From JAHJBR01 sp040757035 (GTDB lineage: Archaea > Micrarchaeota > Micrarchaeia > Anstonellales > Bilamarchaeaceae): 64,000 nt of DNA. The notes below the pieces were generated by a model. That model did no database searches. It was given only the letters and a program-made list of their open reading frames with translations, and was not told the DNA's origin. Location of the stretch: contig JBFLYM010000001.1 in NCBI GenBank assembly GCA_040757035.1, positions 15,126 through 79,125 of the forward strand, read 5' to 3'. Below are positions 16,992 through 24,811 of the stretch, piece after piece. The position numbers and the translations under genes are program-made. Every line of letters begins with the position of its first letter. The first letter of the stretch is position 1.

Positions 16992-17660
16992 TCAAGGCAT
17001 ACGCGAAAGCTCTGTTTGAACATTTGCTGCTCTTATAGGATGCGGTTTCGCTATTGAAATATTCTCAAGCGCATTTATTGTTGCCATCACGGTATTATAA
17101 ACATTGTTTGTGTTTCCACTTGTTGTACTCCATACATCTTTTATTCCTGCAATTGAAAGAACTTTTTTTACAGTTGTATTAGACACAAGACCAAGCCCTT
17201 TTGGTGCTGGTTTAAGCACCACAATTGTACTTCCTTCTTTACCTTGCGTAGCTTCTGGGATTGAATGCTGCACACAACATTTACATTCCCATGAACCACA
17301 ACCCATTTTAACCGAAATCATTTTTTTCTTTGCTTCTTTTATCGCATAATCTATTGAATATTTAATTTCTTCGGATTTTCCAACTCCAATACCAACATGT
17401 CCATTTCTATCTCCAACTGCAACAACAACACGGAACTGAATTTTTCTCCCAGAATCGGTTACGCGTTGAGTGCTTTTAATAAGTAATGTTTCGGCTTCAA
17501 GATTAGTAAGTAAAATATCTACTATCTCTGATTCAAGGATTGGTTTTCCAAGATCCGATATTTGTTCAAAGGTTGTTATTTCTCCGCTTTTAACCATTTC
17601 ACCTATTTTAGTTTTTGGGTCCCAATTTTCTTTATTAGCGATACTTACTTTTTCACTCAT
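16992..17660 (-). CDS. rps5: 30S ribosomal protein S5 (uS5)
   Basis: S5 contributes to decoding accuracy and mRNA entry. The double-stranded-RNA-binding N-domain reads GRKIQFRVVVAVGDRNGHVG and GVGKSEEIKYSIDYAI; the C-domain has CGSWECKC, STIVVLKPAPKGLGLVSN and GIKDVWSTTSGNTNN. Length 222 aa fits archaea. ATG 17660 follows AAGTGATC and the L18 stop at 17665. Confidence 0.95.
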   Translation of the reverse strand: MSEKVSIANKENWDPKTKIGEMVKSGEITTFEQISDLGKPILESEIVDILLTNLEAETLLIKSTQRVTDSGRKIQFRVVVAVGDRNGHVGIGVGKSEEIKYSIDYAIKEAKKKMISVKMGCGSWECKCCVQHSIPEATQGKEGSTIVVLKPAPKGLGLVSNTTVKKVLSIAGIKDVWSTTSGNTNNVYNTVMATINALENISIAKPHPIRAANVQTELSRMP

Positions 17661-17664
17661 AAGA

Positions 17665-18168
17665 TCACTTCGCCTCAAATTTTTTCTTTGTTGCTTCAAA
17701 TATGTCTTTCATTCCTTTTAAATGGATGAGATGAGAGCCACTCAATCTATCTGAAATAATTTTTGATTCATCAAACGGAATATTTATTCCGCCATCTATC
17801 GCACCTTTTACAGCAGCAAAAATTACAGCTCCTTTTGAAGGAGTATTGTTTATATCTGCAATCGCAGCTGTTATTCCATATTTGATTTTTGCTTGTTTGG
17901 CGGCATAAAACCCTGCAAGATAAGCGGTAGGAGTATTGCATTTTGCAGGAAAATCCGCAATTCTTTTAAGTAATGATGAATGCATATTGTATAATATCTT
18001 ATCCCCATTTTTGGAATATTGTACAAACTGAATAACAAATCCAGTATTAGTACGCCTGATCACCATCCGAATTTTTCCACTTTTTATCAGCGCAAGCCTT
18101 TTTGCATAATTAGTTTTTCCTTCGCGGGTTCTTCGAAATGGCATCACAAATGTAGTTTTTACTTTCAT
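17665..18168 (-). CDS. rpl18: 50S ribosomal protein L18 (uL18)
   Basis: It binds 5S rRNA. Features are RREGKTNYAKRLALIKSGK-like sequence after MPFRR, RMVIRRTNTGFVIQFVQY, PTAYLAGFYAAKQAKIKYG and a C-terminal SDRLSGSHLIHLKGMKDIFE. Length 167 aa is normal for archaea. It sits between L19e and S5. Confidence 0.93.
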   Translation of the reverse strand: MKVKTTFVMPFRRTREGKTNYAKRLALIKSGKIRMVIRRTNTGFVIQFVQYSKNGDKILYNMHSSLLKRIADFPAKCNTPTAYLAGFYAAKQAKIKYGITAAIADINNTPSKGAVIFAAVKGAIDGGINIPFDESKIISDRLSGSHLIHLKGMKDIFEATKKKFEAK

Positions 18169-18233
18169 TTAATCATCTTTTTAATTATCTGTTTTTTTGT
18201 TTTTTTACTTCTTTAAATCGCCTTTAATTGTTC

Positions 18234-18671
18234 TTAATTATTTTTAATTGTTTTTTCTATGTATAAATTGTTTTCCTTGAGGAACATCAACAACGCTTTT
18301 TTTCCTTTAAATGAACCGCCCTTTATTCTGAGATATATTTTACGTTTATCCTTTTTGTCAACATTACCTTCTGAAACAAGTTTAGAAAGATATTTTCTTT
18401 GTGCTCTTATATTGTTCATCCATTTTTTCTTTTTTGGCGTGCGCGCATTCATGCTTCCTTTTCGCGAACCAATAAGTTTCTTTTTTCTTTTATTTCTAAC
18501 TTTAAATCCTGCACATTGCTTGATATAAATTACTTTGTCTTTTATAAGGCCCTTTACATCTGCCCGCGTAAGCGCTTTTTTCGCCCTTTCCAATTCTTCA
18601 GATTTTATTTTTATTTTGTTTTCGCCAACATCAAGAATTTCGGACGCGAGTCTTCTTATTGTTGAAAGCAT
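18234..18671 (-). CDS. rpl19e: 50S ribosomal protein L19e (eL19)
   Basis: This is a long basic helical protein specific to archaea and eukaryotes. STIRRLASEILDVGENKIK, RADVKGLIKDKVIYIKQ, GSRKGSMNARTPKKKKWM and the basic helix RAQRKYLSKLV are all diagnostic. Length 145 aa. It lies between L32e and L18, the usual archaeal order. Confidence 0.94.
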   Translation of the reverse strand: MLSTIRRLASEILDVGENKIKIKSEELERAKKALTRADVKGLIKDKVIYIKQCAGFKVRNKRKKKLIGSRKGSMNARTPKKKKWMNNIRAQRKYLSKLVSEGNVDKKDKRKIYLRIKGGSFKGKKALLMFLKENNLYIEKTIKNN

Positions 18672-18696
18672 GAATCAATCACCTAAATTATTTAGA

Positions 18697-19071
18697 TTAT
18701 TCTAATTGAGAATCGTTTAGGTTGAGAACCCTGATTTTCATTTTATCTGCCATTTTTTTCAGTTCGTTTCGCTTCTTTTTTCCAACTCCTTTTGCAATAC
18801 GCGCCACGTTATTCGCGCTTACTTTGTTTTTGAGTTCATCCGCGTTATGAATAAGTACTTCGAACAAACCGCATGGGTGGATTCCGCGTACCTCTGAACG
18901 ATTTTTGTATCCTATGCGTGGACTTGCGCCTGCAAACGAACATCTTATTCTTTTTTTGTTGTCAATACCCCTTGGTTTTCTCCATCTTGGTTTAACTCGC
19001 TTTTTAAATCCTGCATTGAGGACATTAAATTTTGGTTTTGATTTTTTTCGTGCGAGTTTTTGTTTTAGCAT
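18697..19071 (-). CDS. rpl32e: 50S ribosomal protein L32e (eL32)
   Basis: The family core is clear: RVKPRWRKPRGIDNKKRI, PRIGYKNRSEVRGIHPCG and a helix ending IRVLNLNDSQ. ATG 19071 (MLKQKLARKK) is preferred because GGTGAATAAA precedes it; an ATG at 19095 would add eight residues. The gene lies between L6 and L19e. Confidence 0.92.
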   Translation of the reverse strand: MLKQKLARKKSKPKFNVLNAGFKKRVKPRWRKPRGIDNKKRIRCSFAGASPRIGYKNRSEVRGIHPCGLFEVLIHNADELKNKVSANNVARIAKGVGKKKRNELKKMADKMKIRVLNLNDSQLE

Positions 19072-19108
19072 TTTATTCACCAATTCATTCATCAATAATT
19101 ATATAATT

Positions 19109-19591
19109 TCATATTTCATATATTCCATCCTGAAATATTCGGCAATCTTTATTTCTTACGCGTAGCGCGCGTTTGAAATTTGCTATTGTCTGGCCAAGCG
19201 CTTCTTTATCTGGACTAGAAATAATTACTTCCTGCCCTTTTACATCTATTTTTGTTTTCCCAATTATTTTTGATGTACGCGGAAGTTTTTCCCCCATAAG
19301 ATTTTTTATATTGATACTATTTCCCTTTATCTCCAATGTAAATGGAAAGTGCGCATAAATAAGTTTGAATTTTCTTGAATACCCATGTTGTACACCGTTT
19401 ATCATATTTTTGATATGCGCTTCCAATGTTTTTTTGATTGCTTTACTACGACTCTCAATCTTTAGCTGGTTTCCATCCATGGTTATTTCGCTTTCAGATA
19501 TTTTAAAGCGTTTTTCAACTTCACCATTCGGACCCTTTATTTTCACTAATCCGTCCGTAATAATTATTATAATTCCATCCGGTATCTCCAT
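19109..19591 (-). CDS. rpl6: 50S ribosomal protein L6 (uL6)
   Basis: It lies near the factor-binding site of the large subunit. Both alpha-beta repeats are seen: VKIKGPNGEVEKRFKI-type start, AHIKNMINGVQHGYSRKFKL, YAHFPFTLEI, and the second repeat with PDKEALGQTIANFKRALRVR. ATG 19591 follows GGTGATTAG. The C-terminus is short and ends CRIFQDGIYEI. Confidence 0.94.
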   Translation of the reverse strand: MEIPDGIIIIITDGLVKIKGPNGEVEKRFKISESEITMDGNQLKIESRSKAIKKTLEAHIKNMINGVQHGYSRKFKLIYAHFPFTLEIKGNSINIKNLMGEKLPRTSKIIGKTKIDVKGQEVIISSPDKEALGQTIANFKRALRVRNKDCRIFQDGIYEI

Positions 19592-19655
19592 TCTAATCAC
19601 CACACAACATCATCCTAAAAGCCATGGAATTTACTTTTACTAATATTTACTTCTA

Positions 19656-20036
19656 CTAATAGATATAGGCGATCAATCTTCCTCCTATTCCAAACTCTTG
19701 CGCTACAGTATTTGTAATTATTCCATTTGATGTTGAAACGATTATTACTCCTATGTTATATGCAGGGAGAAATTGTTGCTCAAATTTCTGCCATTCGTTT
19801 TTCTTTACCGAGATGCGCGGTTTGATCACTCCTGCCTCATTAATTTTTCCTGCTAATTCAACTTCGTATTTATTACCTCTTCCGTTTTCTATAAATTGAT
19901 AAGATACTATATAACCTTCATTTTTGAGAATATCAAGTATTTTACCTATTATCTTAGATGCTTTAAATGTACAATATTTTTGTCCAGCGATTTCATGCGT
20001 TTTCATTGTATTAAGCGCATCAGCAACTATGTCCAA
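19656..20036 (-). CDS. rps8: 30S ribosomal protein S8 (uS8)
   Basis: S8 binds helix 21 of 16S rRNA. The sequence has DALNTMKTHEIAGQKYC near the start, IGKILDILKNEGYI, and the C-terminal core YNIGVIIVSTSNGIITN. The start is TTG 20036, with GGTGAT a few bases upstream; no in-frame ATG is available. The order S14-S8-L6 is standard. Confidence 0.93.
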   Translation of the reverse strand: MDIVADALNTMKTHEIAGQKYCTFKASKIIGKILDILKNEGYIVSYQFIENGRGNKYEVELAGKINEAGVIKPRISVKKNEWQKFEQQFLPAYNIGVIIVSTSNGIITNTVAQEFGIGGRLIAYIY

Positions 20037-20057
20037 TTTATCACCCTTAATATTTCC

Positions 20058-20216
20058 TTAATATTTTCTAAAATTAATGTATTCCGCAACTTCACGAAAG
20101 CATCTCCTGCATACAAAAAGAGCATATTTTCTTATCAATGCACGTGCATTACCGCATACTTTGCATTTTCTTATACCCCTTGCCTTGAACTTTTCTTCAA
20201 ACCGAACATTTGTCAT
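20058..20216 (-). CDS. rps14: 30S ribosomal protein S14 (uS14), zinc-binding short form
   Basis: The product is 52 residues: MTNVRFEEKFKARGIRK is followed by CKVC and CRRC pairs that bind zinc, then FREVAEYINFRKY. The spacing RKYALFVCRRCFREVA is the archaeal S14 hallmark. It occupies exactly the gap between L5 and S8, as expected for the operon, starting 2 bp after the L5 stop codon. Confidence 0.95.
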   Translation of the reverse strand: MTNVRFEEKFKARGIRKCKVCGNARALIRKYALFVCRRCFREVAEYINFRKY

Positions 20217-20217
20217 T

Positions 20218-20766
20218 TTATTGCACCTCGTCCTCTACCTTTGCATTGAGATAAGTTTTTGTGAAGTTAATTGCTTCTTCTTTAGTTATAAATTGTACCT
20301 TTGGGATTTTTGAAGCGCGTTTCATTCGATCTCTGATCCGTTGGCCTTTTCTTTTGAGCGTAACACATACATCAAACCCAAACACTCCTACCTTTGGATC
20401 ATATTTTGCTTTAGGAAAATCTATGCATTCTTTTACTCCAAATGCAAAATTGCCATTTTTATCAAAATTAGTTTTGTTGATTTTCCTTTTTATAGAATCC
20501 AATGCTTTGTTCAGGAAATCAAGTGCGATTGCTCCTCTAAGCGTAGTTTTAAGTCCTATTGGTAGTCCGACTCTAAGCTTAAATACTGGATTTCTTTTTT
20601 TTGCTTTGGTTTCTATAAATTTTTTACCAATTAATTTTTCCATAAATGTTTTTATTCCATCCAATCTCTCTCCCGGAGAACCTACCCCAATATTTATTGT
20701 AACTTTCTCTAAAACAATCTGTCTCATTGGATTTGTCAAGTTAATTGGATTATCTTCTTTAGTCAT
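20218..20766 (-). CDS. rpl5: 50S ribosomal protein L5 (uL5)
   Basis: It contacts 5S rRNA and the P-site tRNA. NPMRQIVLEKVTINIGVGSPGERL opens the core (first part shown), followed by KRNPVFKLRVGLPIGLKTTL, NFAFGVKECIDFPKAKYD and GFDVCVTLKRKGQRIRDR. Length 182 aa. The ATG overlaps the S4e stop by one base. Confidence 0.95.
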   Translation of the reverse strand: MTKEDNPINLTNPMRQIVLEKVTINIGVGSPGERLDGIKTFMEKLIGKKFIETKAKKRNPVFKLRVGLPIGLKTTLRGAIALDFLNKALDSIKRKINKTNFDKNGNFAFGVKECIDFPKAKYDPKVGVFGFDVCVTLKRKGQRIRDRMKRASKIPKVQFITKEEAINFTKTYLNAKVEDEVQ

Positions 20767-21539
20767 TAAGACGCACCTTTATTTTCGGATTGTGTTTTGT
20801 TTTCTGTCTGTGTTTTGTCTTCGGACTGAAGTAATGAATAATCATGATAAAACTCGTTGATTACCATTAGATATTTTGCCGCTGTAATAAATTCTTCTTT
20901 GCCCTTTAGTTTTGCTTCTTGCCCACCACTGCCCTCTTTTCTTTCAACTAGTGATTCAAGATTTGCGATGCTACCGATGTGTTTTCCCTCTGTAACAAGA
21001 CATTTCGCACCTTTTTCAAATTTAAGAATATTATCAATTTTTTGTTCAGGAACCGTTATTATTATACTATCACCAACACAAATATTATTATCCGCAATAA
21101 TGTTTCTTCCGTCATGAAGCGTAATATTAATTTTTCCTTTTTTTATTACATGTTTTTTTACTATCTTCCCGATTTTACTATTCACATGTTTGGTTTCTAC
21201 CGGTATTAACTGGCCTTTTGTATTAAGTACTATTTGATATGCTTTACCTACCTTTGGGAAAAAAATTAAATCCATCAAACCGATTGGAAATCGTTCATCT
21301 TTTCTTATTACATTATCTACGAATACTTGTTTTGCGTTCAAAACTTTGCGAGTCTCTGAAGCACTTTTTGTTATACAAAGCACATCTCTTATAAGAACGC
21401 CGAGCGGAATTGCTTTCGCTTTTGGATGCGTACCTGGATTTGTACTCATGATAAATTTGTATTCTTTTTTATTATATATTGGAATCGCTTTTGGAATCGC
21501 GAGTCTTTTTGTATGAGATGTTTCTCCTTTTTTAGCCAT
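20766..21539 (-). CDS. rps4e: 30S ribosomal protein S4e (eS4)
   Basis: Archaeal/eukaryotic protein with S4-like, central and KOW domains. SHTKRLAIPKAIPI, HPKAKAIPLGVLIRDVL, TRKVLNAKQVFVDNVIRKD and YPIGLMD-like FPIGLMDLI mark the S4 part; the KOW part shows GAKCLVTEGKHIGSIANLES. The C-terminus ends in repeated SEDKTQTENKTQSENK, an acidic/polar tail encoded by a short DNA repeat. Start ATG 21539 follows GGTGG. Confidence 0.94.
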   Translation of the reverse strand: MAKKGETSHTKRLAIPKAIPIYNKKEYKFIMSTNPGTHPKAKAIPLGVLIRDVLCITKSASETRKVLNAKQVFVDNVIRKDERFPIGLMDLIFFPKVGKAYQIVLNTKGQLIPVETKHVNSKIGKIVKKHVIKKGKINITLHDGRNIIADNNICVGDSIIITVPEQKIDNILKFEKGAKCLVTEGKHIGSIANLESLVERKEGSGGQEAKLKGKEEFITAAKYLMVINEFYHDYSLLQSEDKTQTENKTQSENKGAS

Positions 21540-21580
21540 TTTTCCACCCGCTCATTAGCTGTATTTATTATATTTTTGTG

Positions 21581-21964
21581 TTATATTTTTGGCGCTTCAC
21601 CATCGTCCACCGTCGTCGTTTGTTCGCCGAATTTCTTTTTTCTATCCTTTGTCATATTAAGTTCAATAAGCATAAGATTAGACGGCTGAAAGGGAATTAA
21701 TTTTTCTGTTCCCTTCGCGTTTTTTCTTGAAATTCCTTCCAAATAAACCAAGCGTTTTACATAACTTATTTTTGCAATTTTGCTTGTTTTATTTCTATGA
21801 ATACCGCGCATTATCTTTACACTATCGCCTTTGTTTGCGAGTAGCGCGCGTGTCTTTATGTTGAGCTTATTTCTAAGTTCCTTTGAGGTATGTACATGCA
21901 TAAGATTTTTGCGCGTGTGCAATTTTGCGCTGTAAAATTTTTTTCTTTCGCTATCTCTTTTCAT
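21581..21964 (-). CDS. rpl24: 50S ribosomal protein L24 (uL24)
   Basis: One of the assembly-initiating large-subunit proteins. SAKLHTRKNLMHVHTSKELR, KGDSVKIMRGIHRNKTSKIA (KOW motif) and YLEGISRKNAKG are typical of archaeal L24/L26e. Length 127 aa. The ATG shares one base with the L14 stop (TAATG), so translation is coupled. Confidence 0.94.
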   Translation of the reverse strand: MKRDSERKKFYSAKLHTRKNLMHVHTSKELRNKLNIKTRALLANKGDSVKIMRGIHRNKTSKIAKISYVKRLVYLEGISRKNAKGTEKLIPFQPSNLMLIELNMTKDRKKKFGEQTTTVDDGEAPKI

Positions 21965-22362
21965 TATATCACCGCGGATGCGATTGCCGAAACTTTTGGA
22001 TATCTATTTATAATCTCTTTCGCAACCACTCCTTTGATTTCCGTTCCGACAGGAAGTCCATCTTCGGTAATAAGCACTGCTGCGTTGTCTTCAAACTGAA
22101 CGGTATTTCCATTACAGCGTTTGAACGGCATTTTCTGCCTTATTATAAGCGCTCTTACTACTTTTTTTATCATTTCTGGTTTTCCTTTTTTTACCGATGC
22201 GATTATCACGTCTCCGATCCCTGCCGCTGGATAACGATTTCTCACTCCGCGTAGATTAAGCACATTTATAATTTCTATTTCTTTTGCGCCACTGTTATCA
22301 TGGCATATAATTTTGCTACCAACCTGCAAGCCGCGCGTTATTGATGCTCCAAGCCCTTTCAT
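21964..22362 (-). CDS. rpl14: 50S ribosomal protein L14 (uL14)
   Basis: It forms an intersubunit bridge. KIICHDNSGAKEIEIINVLN, RYPAAGIGDVIIASVKKGKP, VVRALIIRQKMPFKR, FEDNAAVLITEDGLPVGTEI and GVVAKEIINRYPKVSAIAS are all conserved. ATG 22362 follows GGTGATTAAAG. Length 132 aa is standard. Confidence 0.96.
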   Translation of the reverse strand: MKGLGASITRGLQVGSKIICHDNSGAKEIEIINVLNLRGVRNRYPAAGIGDVIIASVKKGKPEMIKKVVRALIIRQKMPFKRCNGNTVQFEDNAAVLITEDGLPVGTEIKGVVAKEIINRYPKVSAIASAVI

Positions 22363-22441
22363 CTTTAATCACCAATTATCTTACTAATCTCATTATTTAC
22401 TATCATCTCATTATTATCTCACTATTATCTTTATCTTGAGA

Positions 22442-22741
22442 TTATTTTATTATACTCATTATGATCCATGCCTTTGTTTTACTCATCTTTTTTGTTTCGC
22501 CTATCTCAACCACATCTCCTATTTTTGCATTTATGCAGGATGGGTTGTGTACAACTATCCTACTGCGCTCCTTAGAAATTCTATTATACTTTGGCATGAT
22601 ATTTGAAATGTTTCTTTCCACAATTGCTGTTCTTTTTCCTTTATCGCTTACAACAATTCCTTTAGTTCTTCTTCCTCTTATCTTAAGTCCTGCGTGCTTA
22701 AAACAATTTTTGTCATCACATTTTTCTTCCATATTTTCCAT
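22442..22741 (-). CDS. rps17: 30S ribosomal protein S17 (uS17)
   Basis: S17 is an early-binding small-subunit protein. A long N-terminal part with DDKNCFKHAGLKIRGR precedes the core GIVVSDKGKRTAIVERN, RISKERSRIVVHNPSCINAK and GDVVEIGETKKMSKTKAWI. ATG 22741 is chosen: GTG 22744 and TTG 22747 are also in frame, but the ATG lies about 26 bp from a TATA box, suiting a leaderless mRNA. S17 is the first gene of this cluster; L29, S3, L22 and others that usually precede it are not here. Confidence 0.93.
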   Translation of the reverse strand: MENMEEKCDDKNCFKHAGLKIRGRRTKGIVVSDKGKRTAIVERNISNIMPKYNRISKERSRIVVHNPSCINAKIGDVVEIGETKKMSKTKAWIIMSIIK

Positions 22742-22756
22742 CACCAAACATTTGGG

Positions 22757-22771
22757 TTTTAAATTATATAC
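22757..22771 (-). promoter_or_regulatory. TATA box of the S17-L15 ribosomal operon
   Basis: On the minus strand GTATATAATTTAAAA lies 20-30 bp before ATG 22741. The GTATATA part is the end of a family 1 repeat, so the operon promoter appears to use or abut repeat sequence. Confidence 0.55.
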
Positions 22772-22862
22772 GCAACCAACTAAGTTTTTCCGGTTTGTTT
22801 TTTAGGTTTTATCTCGATGGGTTGCGTATATGCGATCCACGTTTTTTTAGTGGATCGGTATA
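22766..22862 (-). repeat. Family 1 repeat, inverted short copy
   Basis: The minus strand reads the GATCCAC hairpin, then CGAGATAAAACCTAAAAAAC and CGGAAAAACTTAGTTGGTTG followed by CGTATATA. Compared with the copy at 14878, the whole branched core is missing while both ends are kept. TATACGCAACC and GGTTGCGTATA at the two sides of the retained part are inverted copies. It sits immediately upstream of S17. Confidence 0.75.
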
Positions 22863-23102
22863 TTCTCTATTATAAACATTGATACACATTATTCTAGTTG
22901 TGCGTAATTATACGTAATTTCAATAATTCTGATTTCTTTGCTTACAATTTTTTTTCCTTTTTTCAGTAAATTCAATATTTAGCAAAGGTATCAGAATTTA
23001 AATATCGCGTCTAGAAAAGTATTATTTTTCTTTTAGATAAAATGTATTGTATGGATGTAAGGATTTAAAAGGATTTGTTTCAGTTATTTTATTCAGGCTC
23101 AG

Positions 23103-23218
23103 GCCACGGTAGCTCAGCTGGGAGAGCATTCGGCTGAAGAATTCGATTTCAAAACAAGAAACCTGAAACTGAAAATTCAGTTACCGAAGGGTCGTTGGTT
23201 CAAGTCCGACCCGTGGCA
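23103..23218 (+). tRNA. tRNA-Phe (GAA) with a 43-nt intron at 37/38
   Basis: GCCACGG pairs with CCGTGGC, followed by A73. D arm GCTC/GAGC, anticodon stem TTCGG/CCGAA and T arm GTTGG/CCGAC are intact; the anticodon is GAA. The intron spans 23140-23182 between G37 and A38, the canonical archaeal place. Exon CTGAA can pair with intron TTCAG, forming the central helix of a bulge-helix-bulge. The mature tRNA would be 73 nt without encoded CCA. The last 22 bases of the gene and the next 4 recur 183 bp downstream. Confidence 0.93.
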
Positions 23219-23330
23219 ATAAGCGTTTTTAGTTTCCTGCTTTTCTGCTTTTAGTTTTCAATATCTTCAAAATCTAACGAGTGTAACGAGTGTAATTGGA
23301 GGGGGAGTCGGGAGGAACACAAGAACCTGA

Positions 23331-23366
23331 GGGGGAACGCCAACTTAATACATAATAAGTTCCCCC
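23331..23366. repeat. Hairpin between the two tRNA-Phe 3' copies
   Basis: GGGGGAAC (23331-23338) and GTTCCCCC (23359-23366) form a perfect 8-bp stem; AACTTA/TAAGTT extend the symmetry inside. It lies in the 157-bp stretch between the direct repeats and overlaps the last codons of thpR. Confidence 0.5.
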
Positions 23367-23980
23367 TTGGGTTTGTGAAGGTTCAAGTCCGACCCGTGGC
23401 AATAATCCTTGGGCTGACATTTATATTCCGCAATTACGTGGTGTTTAGCTCCTGAAGGACTAAGTTCGCTCGCCATAAGATAAAAATTTTCAACTTTAAA
23501 ATCGCCAAATTTCCATTTCTGATATTTTTCAAAAAACTGCTTCATGTCCATTTTTTTAATTCGCGCGAGCGTGATATGTCCAACGAACTGTTCTGAAGGA
23601 AATTCTGGCAATGCTTTGTTTATTTCATTCGCAAATTCAACGAGTTCTTGCGTTTTGCATCTCGCCCATATTACACGTGCATGCTGCTTGTTTGGAAACG
23701 CGCCTATGCCTTCTATAGCAACATTAAATGCAGGATACTCAACCGTGCGCAATTGCTGCTCTATTTTCTGAATTTTTTTGGAGTCGACTTCGCCTAAAAA
23801 TTTTATTGTGATGTGGATATTTTCATTATTAACTACGGTTACCTTAGCTCCTCCACTTGTCGCTTTAGCTACTCCATTTATTGTTTTATCTCCTAAAGGT
23901 TTTCCTAAAAGTTCGCATTGCACACTATAGATCGCACGCTTTATCCATACCGGAACGCCAACAGAAACGAAAAATCGCAT
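23345..23980 (-). CDS. thpR: RNA 2',3'-cyclic phosphodiesterase (2'-5' RNA ligase family)
   Basis: Two HxTx motifs mark the family: HITIKFLGEV (about residue 51) and HITLARIKK (about 139). The N-terminus MRFFVSVGVPVWIKRAI is typical. The enzyme opens 2',3'-cyclic phosphates, probably in RNA repair or tRNA processing. At 211 aa it is longer than the usual 180-190. The extra C-terminal residues (DYCHGSDLNLHKPKGELIM) are encoded by the antisense strand of the duplicated tRNA-Phe 3' end and the adjoining hairpin, so the original stop was probably displaced. Confidence 0.9.
   Translation of the reverse strand: MRFFVSVGVPVWIKRAIYSVQCELLGKPLGDKTINGVAKATSGGAKVTVVNNENIHITIKFLGEVDSKKIQKIEQQLRTVEYPAFNVAIEGIGAFPNKQHARVIWARCKTQELVEFANEINKALPEFPSEQFVGHITLARIKKMDMKQFFEKYQKWKFGDFKVENFYLMASELSPSGAKHHVIAEYKCQPKDYCHGSDLNLHKPKGELIMY
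23380..23405 (+). repeat. 26-bp direct copy of the tRNA-Phe 3' end
   Basis: The 26 bases beginning GGTTCAAGTCCGACCCGTGG and ending CAATAA are identical to 23197-23222, which covers the T arm, acceptor strand, A73 and four following bases. This is the arrangement produced when an element integrates into a tRNA gene. Only 157 bp lie between the copies, so any element is gone or reduced to a scar. Confidence 0.8.
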
Positions 23981-24063
23981 AATTCAATTTATAATATATT
24001 CTGTTTTATATTTATATTTGTATTTTTATTTGTATTTTTATTTACATCTGTTCGGTTTTTTCT

Positions 24064-24627
24064 ATGATAATTGTAGTTTCTGGTTTTCGCGGTTCTGGTA
24101 AAACACTCTTTGGTAAAATAGCAAAGAAAATGAAATGTGCTGTTTTTGAGATGAGTGAACCAGTTTTTGCATTAATGAAAGAATTAAAAATGAAAATAAA
24201 CAATGAAAACGTACGCAATTTTGCAACTGATTTTAGGGAAAGCGGAGGAATGGATGCAGTTGCAAAACTTATTCTTCCAAAGATAAAGAGTACATACCAA
24301 GAACATAAAGGAGAACGAAATATTGTAATAATCGGTGCAAGATGTATAGAAGAAGTTGAAATTTTCCGCTTAGTTGATTGCGTATTAACAATCGCAATAA
24401 TCAGCGACGAAAAAATCAGGTTCGCGCGTATAAAAAAAAGAGGAAATCTCAGCGATCCGGACGAATTAAAGAATTTCAGATGGGCAGACCAAGTTGAAGT
24501 GAAATGGGGATTAAAAAAACTTGTTGATGAATCAGAGATGAAGATAGAGAATAACAGAACCGTAGAAGAATTTGTGGAAAAGGTAAAATCAATATTAGCT
24601 TCTAAATTGTACCACCCAAGTAAATAA
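24064..24627 (+). CDS. P-loop nucleotide kinase-like protein (dephospho-CoA kinase-like)
   Basis: The P-loop GFRGSGKTLFG is at residues about 7-17. NIVIIGARCIEEVEIFR and a basic lid-like stretch (KIRFARIKKRGN, then DPDELKNFRWAD) follow the plan of archaeal dephospho-CoA kinase/UPF0200-type proteins. The last step of CoA synthesis is the most likely role by family, but the substrate cannot be read from the sequence. Length is 187 aa, and ATG 24064 is the only early start. Confidence 0.7.
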   Translation: MIIVVSGFRGSGKTLFGKIAKKMKCAVFEMSEPVFALMKELKMKINNENVRNFATDFRESGGMDAVAKLILPKIKSTYQEHKGERNIVIIGARCIEEVEIFRLVDCVLTIAIISDEKIRFARIKKRGNLSDPDELKNFRWADQVEVKWGLKKLVDESEMKIENNRTVEEFVEKVKSILASKLYHPSK

Positions 24628-24750
24628 TCCAATGTTTTTTGCTAACTCTGTACTTTTCACGTACTGCTAAAGTATCGTCAAAGTACTGTTAATGAACAAA
24701 CACGCATTATGGCGTATTATGAATTTGCAAAGGTTAGGCATAGAAAAACA

Positions 24751-24760
24751 TTTATATATG
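24751..24760 (+). promoter_or_regulatory. TATA box for the gene at 24812
   Basis: TTTATATATG lies about 55 bp before ATG 24812, with a second TATA-like ATGTATATATAA at 24771-24782 about 30 bp before the start. Either could serve. The closer one would give a leaderless transcript. Confidence 0.4.
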
Positions 24761-24811
24761 AAGTGGTAATATGTATATATAACTGTACATAACAATTAGA
24801 GTTGTGGAAAA

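Noticed and set aside
20857..21117. Plus-strand frames within the ribosomal cluster
   Set aside because: All are antisense shadows of ribosomal protein genes with strong family matches.
23223..23379. An intact integrated element between the tRNA-Phe repeats
   Set aside because: Only 157 bp lie between the copies and no integrase or other gene fits; it can only be a scar or duplication.
24042..24632. Long minus-strand frame opposite the kinase-like gene
   Set aside because: It is Ser/Phe/Ile-rich antisense of a gene with a clear P-loop (24064-24627), a typical shadow frame.
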